DNA of 64,000 nucleotides from an uncultured Prevotellaceae bacterium (GCA_900316585.1 ONDM01000004.1:202039-266038); one strand, 5' to 3'. Shown: positions 47,799-56,857, counted from the stretch's first letter. The notes: generated from the letters alone by a model not told the origin. Made by a program: numbers and translations.

Positions 47799-49286
47799 TT
47801 AACGACTGTATCTTCCTAGGTTGAAGTCAAACTTATCGGAGAGGGAGAAGCCACTCTCAAAGTCGAACAGGGTGAGCTTGCGTATCTTGTAGTAGTCGGC
47901 CCAGTAGTTGAGCTGAGCCTGAATGTAGTTCTGCTGTGCCTCCTGCTGACGGTTTTGTGCCAGCGTCATGCTGTTCACATCCACCTTGCCGATGATGAAG
48001 CGTTGGCGAGTCTGCTCATAGGCTTGCTCTGCCAGGTCCACCGCCTCTAGGGCACTGGAAAGCATATTCTGCTGCACGTCAAAGTCGCTTAGGGTTGTAA
48101 GCAGGTCCTCTTCCAGGCTTACTGCTTCTTGGCGAGCCTGAATGCGGGCTATCTCCAGATTGTTCAATGCCATGTTGTACTTTCCTTTTCTCACACCCCA
48201 GTCCATTAGGGGGATGGAGATGGTCAAGGTGGCCAGTTCCTGACTGAGTGGATGTTTATAGACGTTGCTGAAGTTGTCGGCCACCTGGTTCAGTCCCACA
48301 CTAGCACTCAGACTGGCGTTGAAGCGACTTTGGATCTTGGTCTTGCTCACATTCTGCTCCGCTTCCAGAATGTTCTGCTGCTGTTCCAGATAAGTAGGGT
48401 TATTGCTCTGCGCCAGTGCCAGTGCCTGGTCTGAGGCTATATGGATTAGTCCCGTTATGGCTGGGAGTTCCAGCTCTATCTCCGTGTTCTTTTCCAGGTT
48501 CAGGAAGACAGCCAGCGACTGCATGGCCCTTTTTACACTGATTTCTGCATTTTTCAGGGTGTTCTCAGCATTGATCTTATCTAGGCGCAGGGTAAGCAGC
48601 TCAGCCTGTGATATGGCTGCTATCTTATGTCGCATCCTACCTATGGCATAAAGGGTATCGGTGCTCTCCTGGTTGTCTTTGGCCAGTCGGTACTTAGCCT
48701 GTGCCAAGGCCAGATTGAAGAAATGTTTCACAGCCTGTTCCGAAGTAGCCTCGGTGTTGTAGAGGAACTGTTTTTTAGCCTTCTCATACTTTAGCGGTTC
48801 AATTTTCTTATCCCATTTGAACGCGTTGAAGCCCAGCAGGTTCTGGGTATAGCCTATACGGATAGGGGTGGCACTGAATTGGCTGGCCTTGTTCACACCG
48901 AAGGCCCTCATATAGTCCAGGTCTGTCTCCAGGTAGAAGGAACCACCCAGCGGGTCGAAGTTCTGACTTAGCGTAAGAGCGGCCCCTGCACTGAAGGTCT
49001 GCTGGCTACGGTACACATCCCGGTCCAGGTTGGAGTCATAGCGTGTGGTGATGTACCTGTAGTACGATGCCGGTCTGAGGTTCATGCTCAAGCTGGGCAA
49101 TCTCTCGGCCTTGAAGGAGCGGAACTGCCAGTAGCTGGAAAGGTACCGGTTTTGGGCCATAAAGGCCTGCAGGGAGCTGTCGTTGGCCAGCTCTATGGTT
49201 CTCTTCAGGTTCAGTTTCAACTTGTGCTGAGCCTGCAGGGGCAGTAGGATAAATGCTGCCAGGAGTATGAGGATTGTCTTTTTCAT
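47799..49286 (-). CDS. TolC-family outer-membrane efflux protein
   Basis: A 495-aa exported protein (signal LLAAFILLPLQAQ) with the two helical repeats of TolC/OEP: LKRTIELANDSSLQAFMAQNRYLSSYWQFRSFKAERLPSL and later LEIARIQARQEAVSLEEDLLTTLSDFDVQQNMLSSALEAVDLAEQAYEQTRQRF. The ATG at 49286 was chosen; the frame continuing to 49580 is only an overlap with the pump gene. It overlaps the first RND gene by 4 bp. Confidence 0.9.
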   Translation of the reverse strand: MKKTILILLAAFILLPLQAQHKLKLNLKRTIELANDSSLQAFMAQNRYLSSYWQFRSFKAERLPSLSMNLRPASYYRYITTRYDSNLDRDVYRSQQTFSAGAALTLSQNFDPLGGSFYLETDLDYMRAFGVNKASQFSATPIRIGYTQNLLGFNAFKWDKKIEPLKYEKAKKQFLYNTEATSEQAVKHFFNLALAQAKYRLAKDNQESTDTLYAIGRMRHKIAAISQAELLTLRLDKINAENTLKNAEISVKRAMQSLAVFLNLEKNTEIELELPAITGLIHIASDQALALAQSNNPTYLEQQQNILEAEQNVSKTKIQSRFNASLSASVGLNQVADNFSNVYKHPLSQELATLTISIPLMDWGVRKGKYNMALNNLEIARIQARQEAVSLEEDLLTTLSDFDVQQNMLSSALEAVDLAEQAYEQTRQRFIIGKVDVNSMTLAQNRQQEAQQNYIQAQLNYWADYYKIRKLTLFDFESGFSLSDKFDFNLGRYSR

Positions 49287-52200
49287 TTCTTTCTGTATAT
49301 GATCCAATAGAGGAGTGGAACATAGAACATACTGATGAGCATACCCACCAGCATGGCGCCTATCATGGCTATGGCCAGCGGCCTTTGGAGTTCCGATCCC
49401 ATATCGCTGGTAAAGAGCAGCGGCAGCATGGCAAATACGGTGGTCAGGGTAGTCATGATGATGGCACGTAGCCTTCTGCGTCCTGCCGTATGGATAGCCT
49501 CCAACAGCGGAACACCCTGCTTGCGCAGCTCGTTTACACTGTCTATTTTCAGGATGGAATCGTTCACCACTATACCGCATGCCACTATGATACCTATGGC
49601 AGACATTAGGTTCAGGGTCTGCCCAGTGAGCAGCAGGAACAGCAGTGCAAATGCTGTGTCCATAGGAATCTCTGCCAGCACGATGAGGGGCTGAAGGAAG
49701 CTCTCAAACTGGGCACTGAGGATGAAATACATGAGCAGCACACTGATAAGCAGGATGATGACCAGCTCGCCCATCATCTTGCGATTCTGGAAATAGCTTC
49801 CGCTGAATGTCAGATCCCAACTGCCGATTTTCTCTACTAACTCCCTGATTTTGCCCATGAATGATGGCACATCCTTCACTTCCTGGAACCTCAGTGGGAT
49901 GTGTTCCCCGTTACGTCCTGCCTCTATAATCTTAAGGTCTTGTCTTTGCTGGGCAGACACTAGGCTCTGGAGGGGAACATAAGCTTGAGGGGTAGAAGAG
50001 TTACGCACCAGTGTTTCCCTCAGTACCTGCTCCACGGTCTTTTCGCTTCCTGCAATGGTTATGGGAAGGTATTGCTGGTAGGAACGCAGCGTGGTTACCT
50101 GTTCATTCTGGAATGCCGTTTTCAGGGTCTGGCTCACTTCGTCATAGCTTACCCCATAGAGCAGCAGCTTATTTCGGTCAATTTTCAGTTCTATCTGCTC
50201 CTTGAAGGCTATGCCCTCTGGCTCCAGGCCGGTGGTGCGCTCGGCTTCAGCCTCCAGCTGCATGATTTCCTCCGGGGTGGGAGCCACCAGTTTCTGTGTT
50301 TTCTGTAGCTGAACCACCACATCGGGTTCTCCAGTCACGAACAGTTTCTCAAAGATATTCATGGGTGGAGAGAAGGACACGCTGGCTTCAGGATAGTGTT
50401 GTTTCAGGTATTCAGCCAGCCTCTGCTGAAGTGGAGCTATCTGGTTAGGCTTCTCCGTTTTGAAATACAGTTCAGCCTCGGTGGTTCCCTGGCCACCTTC
50501 ACTGCCCAGCACAAAGTCTTGAAGGCCCACATAGGCAGTGTGTTCAGTCACCTGGTTGTTCACCTCTTTCTGCAGGTTGTTCACCCGGTTGCTGTTCTCA
50601 CTCACATGAATGTTTTCATTCCAGTCCACCTTCATCACCAGTTCATTCTGATCTATCTCTGGCATACGGGCTATCTCCAGTACGAAGAAGAGCAGCACAC
50701 AGAGTGGAATAGTGAGTGCCCCCACCAGCAGCCACAGTTTTTCATGCGAAAAGACTTTGTTGATGCCTTTTTCATACCATGCTTCCATCTTGGAATTGTT
50801 CACCCATTCATGCTTGCTTTCTGCCTTTTGTTTCCTCAGCCCTGTGCGGTAGGCCAGCAGGTAGAGCACGGGCAGCAGTAAGATTCCGGTGAAGTAAGAG
50901 GTGAGCAAACCAGTAGAGATGGAGAACGCCTGGTCCATGAAGATGGCTCCTGCTATTCCGCTCATGAACACCAGGGGCACAAATACGGCTATGGTAGTGA
51001 GTGAGGAACTCAGCATAGGGGTAATCATCTCGGTGGTACCCTTGGCTGATGCCTTTCTCAGGGTCAGCCCCTTGGCCCTCCATTGCCCTATATTCTCCGT
51101 TACAATGATGGCATTGTCTATCATCATACCCACTGCCAGAATCAGTCCAGAGATGGAGATAATGTTCAGGGAGACCTTGCACAGGTAGAAGAGGAAGAAG
51201 GTGATGACCACGGAGGTCACCATGGAAATGCCTATCACCAGTGGAGATCGCAGGTCGCCAATGAACAGGATGGCTACGATGAAGATGAGGATGAATCCTA
51301 GGACGAAGTTTTGCTTCAGGTTGGAGATGGTATAGTCTAGCAGCTCGGTCTGGTTCCGGCTGATGGTAAACTCTATATCGGGATAGACTTCGGTGAAGTA
51401 GTCCAGTGTCTCTTGGAGCCCTTCTTTCAGCCCATCCATGTTTTCTTCGCTCTGCTTGATGATAGCCAGGGTCACGGCACGTTTCCCATCAGCCACAGAA
51501 CGTCCCATCTCATTTTGGGAAACCTCTTTTACCTGGCAGATGTCTTTCAGCTGCAGGATATGTCCGTTTTTGGTCAGGTAGATATTCTCCACATCCTCAG
51601 CGGTCCTGAGCAGCGAGGCTATTCGTATGTTGTATTCATAGTATCCGTCGCGCACCAGCATGCTTCCAGGCTCCACGTTGTTGCTTTTCAGCACGTTCTC
51701 CAGTTCCTCTATGGTGAGTCCCAAGCTCTGCATCCGGTTCATGTCTGGAGTGAGTTGGACCATACGTTTGGGAATGCCGGTCACATCGGCCATGGCCACC
51801 TGGGGGAGCTGTTCTATGCGTCTGCGTATGACGTTCTCTGCCAGTTCGCCCAGATTCAGGAATGCCTGTTCACTGGTTTGCTGGAAAGCGCTGTCGCTTT
51901 TCAGGGTCAGGTTCAGGTAAAAGACAGGAATATCGGTAGCGCTGGCCTTGATGGCTTTAGGGCGCACGGCATCCTTGGGGAGGGAATTCATCACACCGTC
52001 TATCTTTTCGTTCACCTCCACGAAGGCCAGATCCGTTCTTGTGCCGAATTGGAAAGACAGGTGAATGATGCCACTTCCGTCGCGGGTCTCACTCTTAATC
52101 TCGTTCAGGCCTGAAAGTTGCAGCATGGCACGTCTGAGTGGAGCCATACGGGTGTTTTCCAGTTCCCTGGCCGAGATATTTTCCCCCTCCACCTGGATAG

Positions 52201-52330
52201 TTATCTGCGGTATGGCTATGTCGGGCAGCAAGGAAACAGGCAGCGTGAAATACGCCACCACACCCACGATGAAGCAGGCCAGAAAGGCCATCAGCACTGA
52301 GATGGGTCTCTTAAGCAGGAATTCTACCAT
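49283..52330 (-). CDS. RND efflux pump permease (first pump of the operon)
   Basis: A 1015-aa inner-membrane proton-driven exporter. Typical start MVEFLLKRPISVLMAFLACFIVGVVAYFTLPVSLLPDIAIPQI, porter-loop QLSGLNEIKSETRDGSGIIHLSF, TM4 with the relay Asp in LAVGMMIDNAIIVTENI, and a C-terminal half with AIGIIVACGIVVNDSILKID. Together with the upstream adaptor and downstream TolC it forms a tripartite pump. Substrate unknown; metal-, drug- or envelope-lipid export are all possible for such operons. Confidence 0.93.
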   Translation of the reverse strand: MVEFLLKRPISVLMAFLACFIVGVVAYFTLPVSLLPDIAIPQITIQVEGENISARELENTRMAPLRRAMLQLSGLNEIKSETRDGSGIIHLSFQFGTRTDLAFVEVNEKIDGVMNSLPKDAVRPKAIKASATDIPVFYLNLTLKSDSAFQQTSEQAFLNLGELAENVIRRRIEQLPQVAMADVTGIPKRMVQLTPDMNRMQSLGLTIEELENVLKSNNVEPGSMLVRDGYYEYNIRIASLLRTAEDVENIYLTKNGHILQLKDICQVKEVSQNEMGRSVADGKRAVTLAIIKQSEENMDGLKEGLQETLDYFTEVYPDIEFTISRNQTELLDYTISNLKQNFVLGFILIFIVAILFIGDLRSPLVIGISMVTSVVITFFLFYLCKVSLNIISISGLILAVGMMIDNAIIVTENIGQWRAKGLTLRKASAKGTTEMITPMLSSSLTTIAVFVPLVFMSGIAGAIFMDQAFSISTGLLTSYFTGILLLPVLYLLAYRTGLRKQKAESKHEWVNNSKMEAWYEKGINKVFSHEKLWLLVGALTIPLCVLLFFVLEIARMPEIDQNELVMKVDWNENIHVSENSNRVNNLQKEVNNQVTEHTAYVGLQDFVLGSEGGQGTTEAELYFKTEKPNQIAPLQQRLAEYLKQHYPEASVSFSPPMNIFEKLFVTGEPDVVVQLQKTQKLVAPTPEEIMQLEAEAERTTGLEPEGIAFKEQIELKIDRNKLLLYGVSYDEVSQTLKTAFQNEQVTTLRSYQQYLPITIAGSEKTVEQVLRETLVRNSSTPQAYVPLQSLVSAQQRQDLKIIEAGRNGEHIPLRFQEVKDVPSFMGKIRELVEKIGSWDLTFSGSYFQNRKMMGELVIILLISVLLMYFILSAQFESFLQPLIVLAEIPMDTAFALLFLLLTGQTLNLMSAIGIIVACGIVVNDSILKIDSVNELRKQGVPLLEAIHTAGRRRLRAIIMTTLTTVFAMLPLLFTSDMGSELQRPLAIAMIGAMLVGMLISMFYVPLLYWIIYRKK

Positions 52331-52345
52331 ACCTGAATCTATGCT

Positions 52346-53422
52346 TTATTTTACCACTTTCACTTTGGTCTCGTGGGCCAGGTTCACGTTTCCCGTGGTA
52401 ATGACCAGTTCCCCTTCCTCCAGGTCCCGGCTGGTCACCGTATATTCCGTGAGATTCTCCAGGCCGGTGGTCACATATTTCCACTGAGCCATGCCATCTT
52501 TCAGGGTAAAAAGAACCTGCCTTCCAGAACGCTGCACAACGGCAGTCTTAGGAACCACCCACTGGTTTGGCACATCACGTTTTACACTTATGCGCACGTT
52601 CATACCATCGAATAGCCCCGTGCTTCCCGATACTCTAGCTTTTACGTTCACCATACCGTTTTCATTCACTACAGGGTTAATCTCAGAGATGGTACCCCGG
52701 GCAGATATTTCCGGCATGGCGTATGGAACGATGTCCACCTCATCGCCTCTTTTCACCAGCGCCAGTTCATTTTCCAGGATGGTAAATTCCACCTCCATGG
52801 AGCTGTTGTTTATAATCCGGCAGAAAGGTTCAGAGGTAGGTTTGTTGTGCACCTTTGTAAAGAGGTTGGCCACCACACCGCCTATGGGTGCGGTAAGTGT
52901 GGCATGCTGCAGTTCATACTTAGCCAGTTCCAGTTCCTGCTTTATTCGGTCATGACCGCTCTTTACTTGAGCCAGTTTCAGCACCTCGGCAGGGACATTG
53001 TTCATGTTATCTGGGTTATAGCCCTGGCCTATGAGTACGTCCTTCAGTTCCAGATTGGCCTGGTTCAGGCTACTTTCTGCCTGTGCCACCCTGTTTTGCA
53101 GTGTGTAGGTATCCAGGTCGGCCAGCCTTTGCCCGGCAGCCACATGGTCTCCGTTCTTCACGTAGATGTGGGCTATGCGCTCTGTGGTGGAACGGAAGTT
53201 GAGGTCCACATAACTTCCGGCAGTGACTTTTCCATTGCTTACCAGTTCATGATGGAAGGTTTGTGCCTTCAGTTCCATCACAGTTACTTCGGGAGGGGAA
53301 TCGGGTAGTACCGTTTCTACACCCTCCTTCTCGGCAGTATTTTTTGTATCATTAGTACACCCCGTCATTAGGCAGCATACCAAACATGCCAGAAGCGCTG
53401 ATATCTGATGAAGTTTTTTCAT
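52346..53422 (-). CDS. RND efflux periplasmic adaptor (membrane fusion lipoprotein)
   Basis: A 358-aa lipoprotein (LVCCLMTGCTNDTKN, Cys about 22). It has a biotinyl-lipoyl-like domain (GSYVDLNFRSTTERIAHIYVKNGDHVAAGQRLADLD), a short helical hairpin (about 115-165), a second lipoyl half (ATLTAPIGGVVANLF), a beta-barrel domain and a membrane-proximal domain (KTAVVQRSGRQVLFTLKDG). First gene of the four-gene efflux operon, 15 bp before the pump. Confidence 0.92.
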   Translation of the reverse strand: MKKLHQISALLACLVCCLMTGCTNDTKNTAEKEGVETVLPDSPPEVTVMELKAQTFHHELVSNGKVTAGSYVDLNFRSTTERIAHIYVKNGDHVAAGQRLADLDTYTLQNRVAQAESSLNQANLELKDVLIGQGYNPDNMNNVPAEVLKLAQVKSGHDRIKQELELAKYELQHATLTAPIGGVVANLFTKVHNKPTSEPFCRIINNSSMEVEFTILENELALVKRGDEVDIVPYAMPEISARGTISEINPVVNENGMVNVKARVSGSTGLFDGMNVRISVKRDVPNQWVVPKTAVVQRSGRQVLFTLKDGMAQWKYVTTGLENLTEYTVTSRDLEEGELVITTGNVNLAHETKVKVVK

Positions 53423-53472
53423 TCCTTTATACTAAAAATCTGTTTTGAGACTGAATAGTTCTTTCTTTCATG

Positions 53473-53480
53473 CAAATTTA
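53473..53480 (-). promoter_or_regulatory. -7 box (TAAATTTG) of the efflux operon
   Basis: The minus strand reads TAAATTTGCATG, 51 bp before the adaptor ATG. No repressor gene lies beside it. Confidence 0.55.
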
Positions 53481-53543
53481 AAAAAAAAGTGTTTTTTTTT
53501 CAAAATATTGCAAGGTTTTACTGCAAATGCCCTTTCTTCTCCA

Positions 53544-54641
53544 TTACTCTAAATTACTCAATATCTTTTCCAGATCATATAGACAGTATGAAGTTTCGGG
53601 GTCATAGCACCTCATAATAAGCGTCTTATGATCCTCTGTGACGGCCAAGCGGGAGCCGCGTCTGTCAAGGTGAAGTCTTCGTAATTCCTTCCCATCCTTC
53701 TTTCTAAAAACGATTAGAGTCTCTGGAAGAGTTGCGCCAGGGTCTTCTAATATACCTTTTATGCCGGGGTCAAGCTTTCCGCTATAGGTTGCCAGAACGT
53801 ATTCACCTACCGTAGTTAGTCCGCCAAAGCCTTCCAGGTTCTTCTTTATATCCCGAAATAATCGCCCATCCTCTATCTTATACTGAGGCTCCGACAGATA
53901 CTGCTCCCATACCAGTGTAGCTTCTCCTCTGTCATTGACATCATACCGTGCCAGGTAGCCGAAGGAGTCCCCTCCGAAGTACACACTGTTTTCTGATACT
54001 TCCAGACTACCTGTCAGCCTCATATAATCTATTACCTCGTTATATTCCCCTATCACGGGTATTTTCCCGAACCTTCCGGCCTCTTTCCCAGAGGCGTCAA
54101 GTAAAATGAAGAACGGATACTTTCCTGAAAGGGGCTGACCTACGTAATAGCCGTTCTCCAGCCTTCTCATATTGAAGAAATAGGTGTCGTCCTTCGTCTT
54201 TACAGGCAGACTATAGGCATACTGGTAAGTTGTAGTCTTTTCCTTTCTGGATAGTACCTGTATTCTTCTGAAAGTAATGTCGTAGGCATAGATGGTATCA
54301 TTGTCTAGGGTTTTACCGGCAAAATCCTGGTTGAAGAACTCACCAGGCCCGGTGCCAAAGTAGCCAAACTTGTCGATAAACTGTTTTGACTCAAGGTCAA
54401 CAACCCTATAGGCACAATCTTCCACTTGTAGTGCGTTAGACAGGAACAAGTTCTTCCCAATAGTGAAAAAGTACGTACAGTTTGAACTGAAAATCAATGA
54501 ATCGCTTAATAACGTTCCTGAAATGCTGTCGGTTTCAGTTACTGTAGTTTGCTCGGCCTTGCCGGAACATGAAGCCAGGGCAAAGATGCAAGCTGTCAAT
54601 AAAATACTAAAAGATGTCTTTTTCATGGTTTTTCTTATCAT
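53544..54641 (-). CDS. 6-bladed beta-propeller lipoprotein (BF3164-like)
   Basis: A 365-aa lipoprotein (CIFALASCSGKAEQ). The start could be at 54641 or at the ATG of MKKTSF (54626), which gives a more normal signal. The body has propeller-type strands: LFLSNALQVEDCAYRVVDLESKQFIDKFGYFGTGPGEF, NGYYVGQPLSGKYPFFILLDASGKE, and EYVLATYSGKLDPG. The GTGPGEF element is typical of TolB-like six-bladed propeller lipoproteins of Bacteroidetes. Function unknown. It directly follows the Cys-rich gene (TAA-ATG adjacency), so the two are made together. Confidence 0.8.
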   Translation of the reverse strand: MIRKTMKKTSFSILLTACIFALASCSGKAEQTTVTETDSISGTLLSDSLIFSSNCTYFFTIGKNLFLSNALQVEDCAYRVVDLESKQFIDKFGYFGTGPGEFFNQDFAGKTLDNDTIYAYDITFRRIQVLSRKEKTTTYQYAYSLPVKTKDDTYFFNMRRLENGYYVGQPLSGKYPFFILLDASGKEAGRFGKIPVIGEYNEVIDYMRLTGSLEVSENSVYFGGDSFGYLARYDVNDRGEATLVWEQYLSEPQYKIEDGRLFRDIKKNLEGFGGLTTVGEYVLATYSGKLDPGIKGILEDPGATLPETLIVFRKKDGKELRRLHLDRRGSRLAVTEDHKTLIMRCYDPETSYCLYDLEKILSNLE

Positions 54642-55097
54642 TTATCTCTTTCCATCCCCTCCGCAGTCCTCACAGGTCTCTTGAATTTCACCGTAGCCCT
54701 CGCAAGCCTCGCATTCCACTTTCACCTCGCCATATCCGCCACACTCGTCGCAGGCTGTCTGTCCGTCCCCGTTACAAGACTTGCAATCATTATATCCTTT
54801 GCCAGAGCAAAACAGACATTCCTCACCCAGGGAGTCATAGCCGTTTCCGCCACAGTGAAAGCAATCCTCTCTGCCACTGCCCAGGCACGTAAGGCATTCT
54901 ATATAGCCATTGCCGTCACAAGCTTCACATTCAGCCATGGTATATCCCTTACCATCGCAATCCTCACATTCCTGCACTATGTATCCAGTTCCCTCACACG
55001 TGTCACAATCTCCCGAAGAACCAGACTTTCCATTACATGAAACCAGTGACAGCATCAGTAAGGCAACTATGCTTACGTAAAAAGTATTTTTTCTCAT
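54642..55097 (-). CDS. lipoprotein with ten CxxCxGxG zinc-finger-like repeats
   Basis: A 151-aa lipoprotein (LMLSLVSCNGKSGSS, Cys21) that after the anchor is made up almost entirely of DnaJ-type cysteine motifs: CDTCEGTG, CEDCDGKG, CEACDGNG, CLTCLGSG, CFHCGGNG, CLFCSGKG, CKSCNGDG, CDECGGYG, CEACEGYG, CEDCGGDG. DnaJ has four such motifs forming two zinc sites; ten could form five. There is no J domain or substrate-binding domain. It lies on the cell envelope side, an unusual place for this motif. It may bind metal, or sense redox state, or hold partner proteins; none of this is shown. Operon with the propeller lipoprotein. Confidence 0.85.
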   Translation of the reverse strand: MRKNTFYVSIVALLMLSLVSCNGKSGSSGDCDTCEGTGYIVQECEDCDGKGYTMAECEACDGNGYIECLTCLGSGREDCFHCGGNGYDSLGEECLFCSGKGYNDCKSCNGDGQTACDECGGYGEVKVECEACEGYGEIQETCEDCGGDGKR

Positions 55098-55121
55098 GGA
55101 TCTTGATGCTATAATTACAGG

Positions 55122-55182
55122 GCAAAAATATAAAAAGATTGCCGGATTAGGGGGAAGTTAGTTGGGGAATTTCTTTAATTTT
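55122..55182. repeat. promoter-region repeat, copy A
   Basis: Shares GCAAAAATATAAAAAGATT (19 identical bases) and, 25 bp further, GGGAATTTCTTTA with copy B at 57686-57743 in the same order and orientation. It contains the minus-strand promoter of the Cys-rich gene, and its right end touches the plus-strand box at 55176. Confidence 0.75.
55123..55130 (-). promoter_or_regulatory. -7 box (TATTTTTG) of the Cys-rich lipoprotein operon
   Basis: The minus strand reads TATTTTTG, 25 bp before the ATG at 55097. The surrounding 60 bp is homologous to the higA-like promoter at 57686-57743. Confidence 0.6.
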
Positions 55183-55183
55183 G
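55176..55183 (+). promoter_or_regulatory. -7 box (TAATTTTG) of the 78-aa gene
   Basis: TAATTTTG lies 21 bp before the ATG at 55205, divergent from the Cys-rich gene's promoter. Confidence 0.55.
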
Positions 55184-55204
55184 CAGAGGTAATAAGAATT
55201 TGGT

Positions 55205-55441
55205 ATGAGACATTTAAGTCCTAATGAGTTTCACGAGTACTTAGTCAATCATGACGAGTGCTTCTTTTTCAACCCACGTGTAAACCTTGCTTTCCGGTGC
55301 ATTGATAAAGATGGGGGCACAAACTATTTCTGCAAGCGAGAGGGCTGTCCTGAGAAGGAAATTCGCTACGATGATGAGGATTTCAATGAGTCGTGGCTGT
55401 TCAGCACGGTTCTAACGAAGGAAGAGTATGAGAGGTTCTAG
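55205..55441 (+). CDS. small hypothetical protein (78 aa)
   Basis: Not recognised. It has MRHLSPNEFHEYLVNHDECFFF at the start, a CIDKDGGTNYFCKREGCPEKE stretch with three cysteines, and an acidic end (RYDDEDFNESWLFSTVLTKEEYERF). Soluble, no signal. A promoter box precedes it. Its stop codon overlaps that of the convergent 137-aa gene in the word CTAG. The last codons (GAGAGGTTCTAG) belong to the recurring 3' element of this patch. Confidence 0.6.
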   Translation: MRHLSPNEFHEYLVNHDECFFFNPRVNLAFRCIDKDGGTNYFCKREGCPEKEIRYDDEDFNESWLFSTVLTKEEYERF

Positions 55442-55444
55442 TAG
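55430..55444. repeat. gene-end element, copy A
   Basis: GAGAGGTTCTAGTAG overlaps the stop codons of two convergent genes. It is identical to the right half of copy B (55907-55921). Confidence 0.65.
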
Positions 55445-55851
55445 CCTTTTAGAGGTTCAAACCTCGGCTTGTCAACTATTACCCCCTTTGACGTGATTTT
55501 TAGTGTGATAAAATCAAACCACGTTTCAAGAAACCCGTAGAACTCTTTCATTGAGATTTCATCAGCAAAATCCTCTTGGGTATATTCCCATTTCAGATCA
55601 ATAACATCGGTGAAATGGAAATCAAGAAAGACTTCTACCTTCTTTCGGTCATACTCGATGCCTTCACAGCAAGGAGGGTTAATTGTCACGTCAAGCTGTC
55701 TTTTCTCGCTGTTCCAATGAATCTCTGTTACTTTCGAAAAGTGAAATTGCCATTCATCGTTTTCTTTAAGGAAGACCTCTATATTTTCAATTCCTGTAAC
55801 GAACTTTACGGCATCGTCAGTTATCATTTTGGCTGATTTTCGCATAGACAT
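55438..55851 (-). CDS. hypothetical protein (137 aa)
   Basis: Not recognised. A soluble alpha/beta protein without signal: IENIEVFLKENDEWQFHFSKVTEIHWNSEKRQLDVTINPPCCEG, then VEVFLDFHFTDVIDLKWEYTQEDFADEISM. The strand pattern and acidic character (many Asp/Glu) recall small immunity-type proteins, but this is only an impression. Stop codon shared with the convergent 78-aa gene within CTAG. Confidence 0.6.
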   Translation of the reverse strand: MSMRKSAKMITDDAVKFVTGIENIEVFLKENDEWQFHFSKVTEIHWNSEKRQLDVTINPPCCEGIEYDRKKVEVFLDFHFTDVIDLKWEYTQEDFADEISMKEFYGFLETWFDFITLKITSKGVIVDKPRFEPLKGY

Positions 55852-55897
55852 ATTTTACGTTTTCCAAAGATGTTTACTATTCGGGGTAACTTTACAT

Positions 55898-55921
55898 GTC
55901 AAGTGGGAGAGGTTCTAGTAG
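55898..55921. repeat. gene-end element, copy B
   Basis: GTCAAGTGGG then AGAGGTTCTAGTAG, 12 bp beyond the stop of the 293-aa minus-strand gene. The left half matches copy C and the right half matches copy A. Confidence 0.65.
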
Positions 55922-55933
55922 AAATAGTCCTCT

Positions 55934-56815
55934 TTATTTATACCCTTTTCGTTGAATTTTATTTTTATATCTCTGCCTGTTTTCTTCCTTTTGCTTTTCT
56001 ATAAGTTCAGGATCTGTTATTGCTTTTTTGTTTTCCTCATTCTGAATCCTTAGCTCTTCAGGAGAAAGCTTAACTATTTGTCCATCCGAAATGCCAATGT
56101 CAGTATAAGTAGTATATTGTGTATAATTTTTGAGCTCCTTCAAGTTTATTTCTCCTTTTGCATAGGCTTCTTTCATCTCCTTCCACAATGCCAAGTCTTC
56201 CGATTTGCTGGCATTAAGGTATAGCTGGTCATCTCCCAGGTCTTCGGTACTTAAAAATGAATCAGCATATAAAACCTCGGTTTTTTTATCCACATAGCCC
56301 ATATATACTCCATTCACTGTGATGAAGTACATTTGTCTATGATTAATATCGGTTCCGTAGATTTTACTCATGTCCGCCAGTAGTTTAGGTCTGCTACAAC
56401 CATTTAGGAACATTTGTTTACACACATCCAGATAATCAGTTTCAGGATCCATGCCCATACGCTCTTTATATCTAGCCATGGCGTGAGCACTATACATGAT
56501 AACACGCGGCTCTGAATCAGTGATTAAGACAGGAGTTTGTTTCCTTAAATCTTTCATCACCATAAAGCTAGCAATAGAAGTTACGTCAAAGTTTATCTTT
56601 GCTGGTTTTATTCCAATAGGAAGCTGGTAGAGAGTAGCTTCGGGCAACTTCAACATGCCCCATATAGGAGGAATTTCTGCTCCCTTCTTAAGCAGAGAGA
56701 TAATAGCTCTTCTATATTTATTCTTTAGAAGACCAGCAAGGCGCAGGCTAAGTTCTTCTCTATGCTCGTCAAAGAAACGCTGAAATTCTTTGTTTGTACT
56801 TTCTGATGTTATCAT
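55934..56815 (-). CDS. hypothetical protein (293 aa)
   Basis: Not recognised as a family. N-terminal helices (FQRFFDEHREELSLRLAGLLKNKYRRAIISLL), then a beta-rich middle, then SAHAMARYKERMG, a His-xxx-Arg-xxx-Arg type helix that recalls DUF4258/RelE-like toxin folds and phage HALERY proteins, followed by two strands (RQMYFITVNGVYMGYVDKKTEVLYADSFLS). The tail is helical, charged and Gln/Lys-rich. No signal peptide. Nuclease or RNA-binding activity is a speculation from that single motif. Confidence 0.6.
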   Translation of the reverse strand: MITSESTNKEFQRFFDEHREELSLRLAGLLKNKYRRAIISLLKKGAEIPPIWGMLKLPEATLYQLPIGIKPAKINFDVTSIASFMVMKDLRKQTPVLITDSEPRVIMYSAHAMARYKERMGMDPETDYLDVCKQMFLNGCSRPKLLADMSKIYGTDINHRQMYFITVNGVYMGYVDKKTEVLYADSFLSTEDLGDDQLYLNASKSEDLALWKEMKEAYAKGEINLKELKNYTQYTTYTDIGISDGQIVKLSPEELRIQNEENKKAITDPELIEKQKEENRQRYKNKIQRKGYK

Positions 56816-56857
56816 GTTGGGTGATGGGTAATTTATCTTGGGTAGAAGAATTAATAT

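Noticed and set aside
49287..49580. Longer start for the TolC-family gene
   Set aside because: The extension overlaps the RND gene in another frame and would destroy the signal peptide that starts at 49286.
51413..52114. A 233-codon frame opposite the first RND pump gene
   Set aside because: It lies fully inside a well-supported gene and has no recognisable domain.
54642..55097. The regular Cys/Gly codon repeats read as a CRISPR array or DNA tandem repeat
   Set aside because: The repeat is at the protein level (CxxCxGxG). Spacing at DNA level is uneven and the units differ in sequence.
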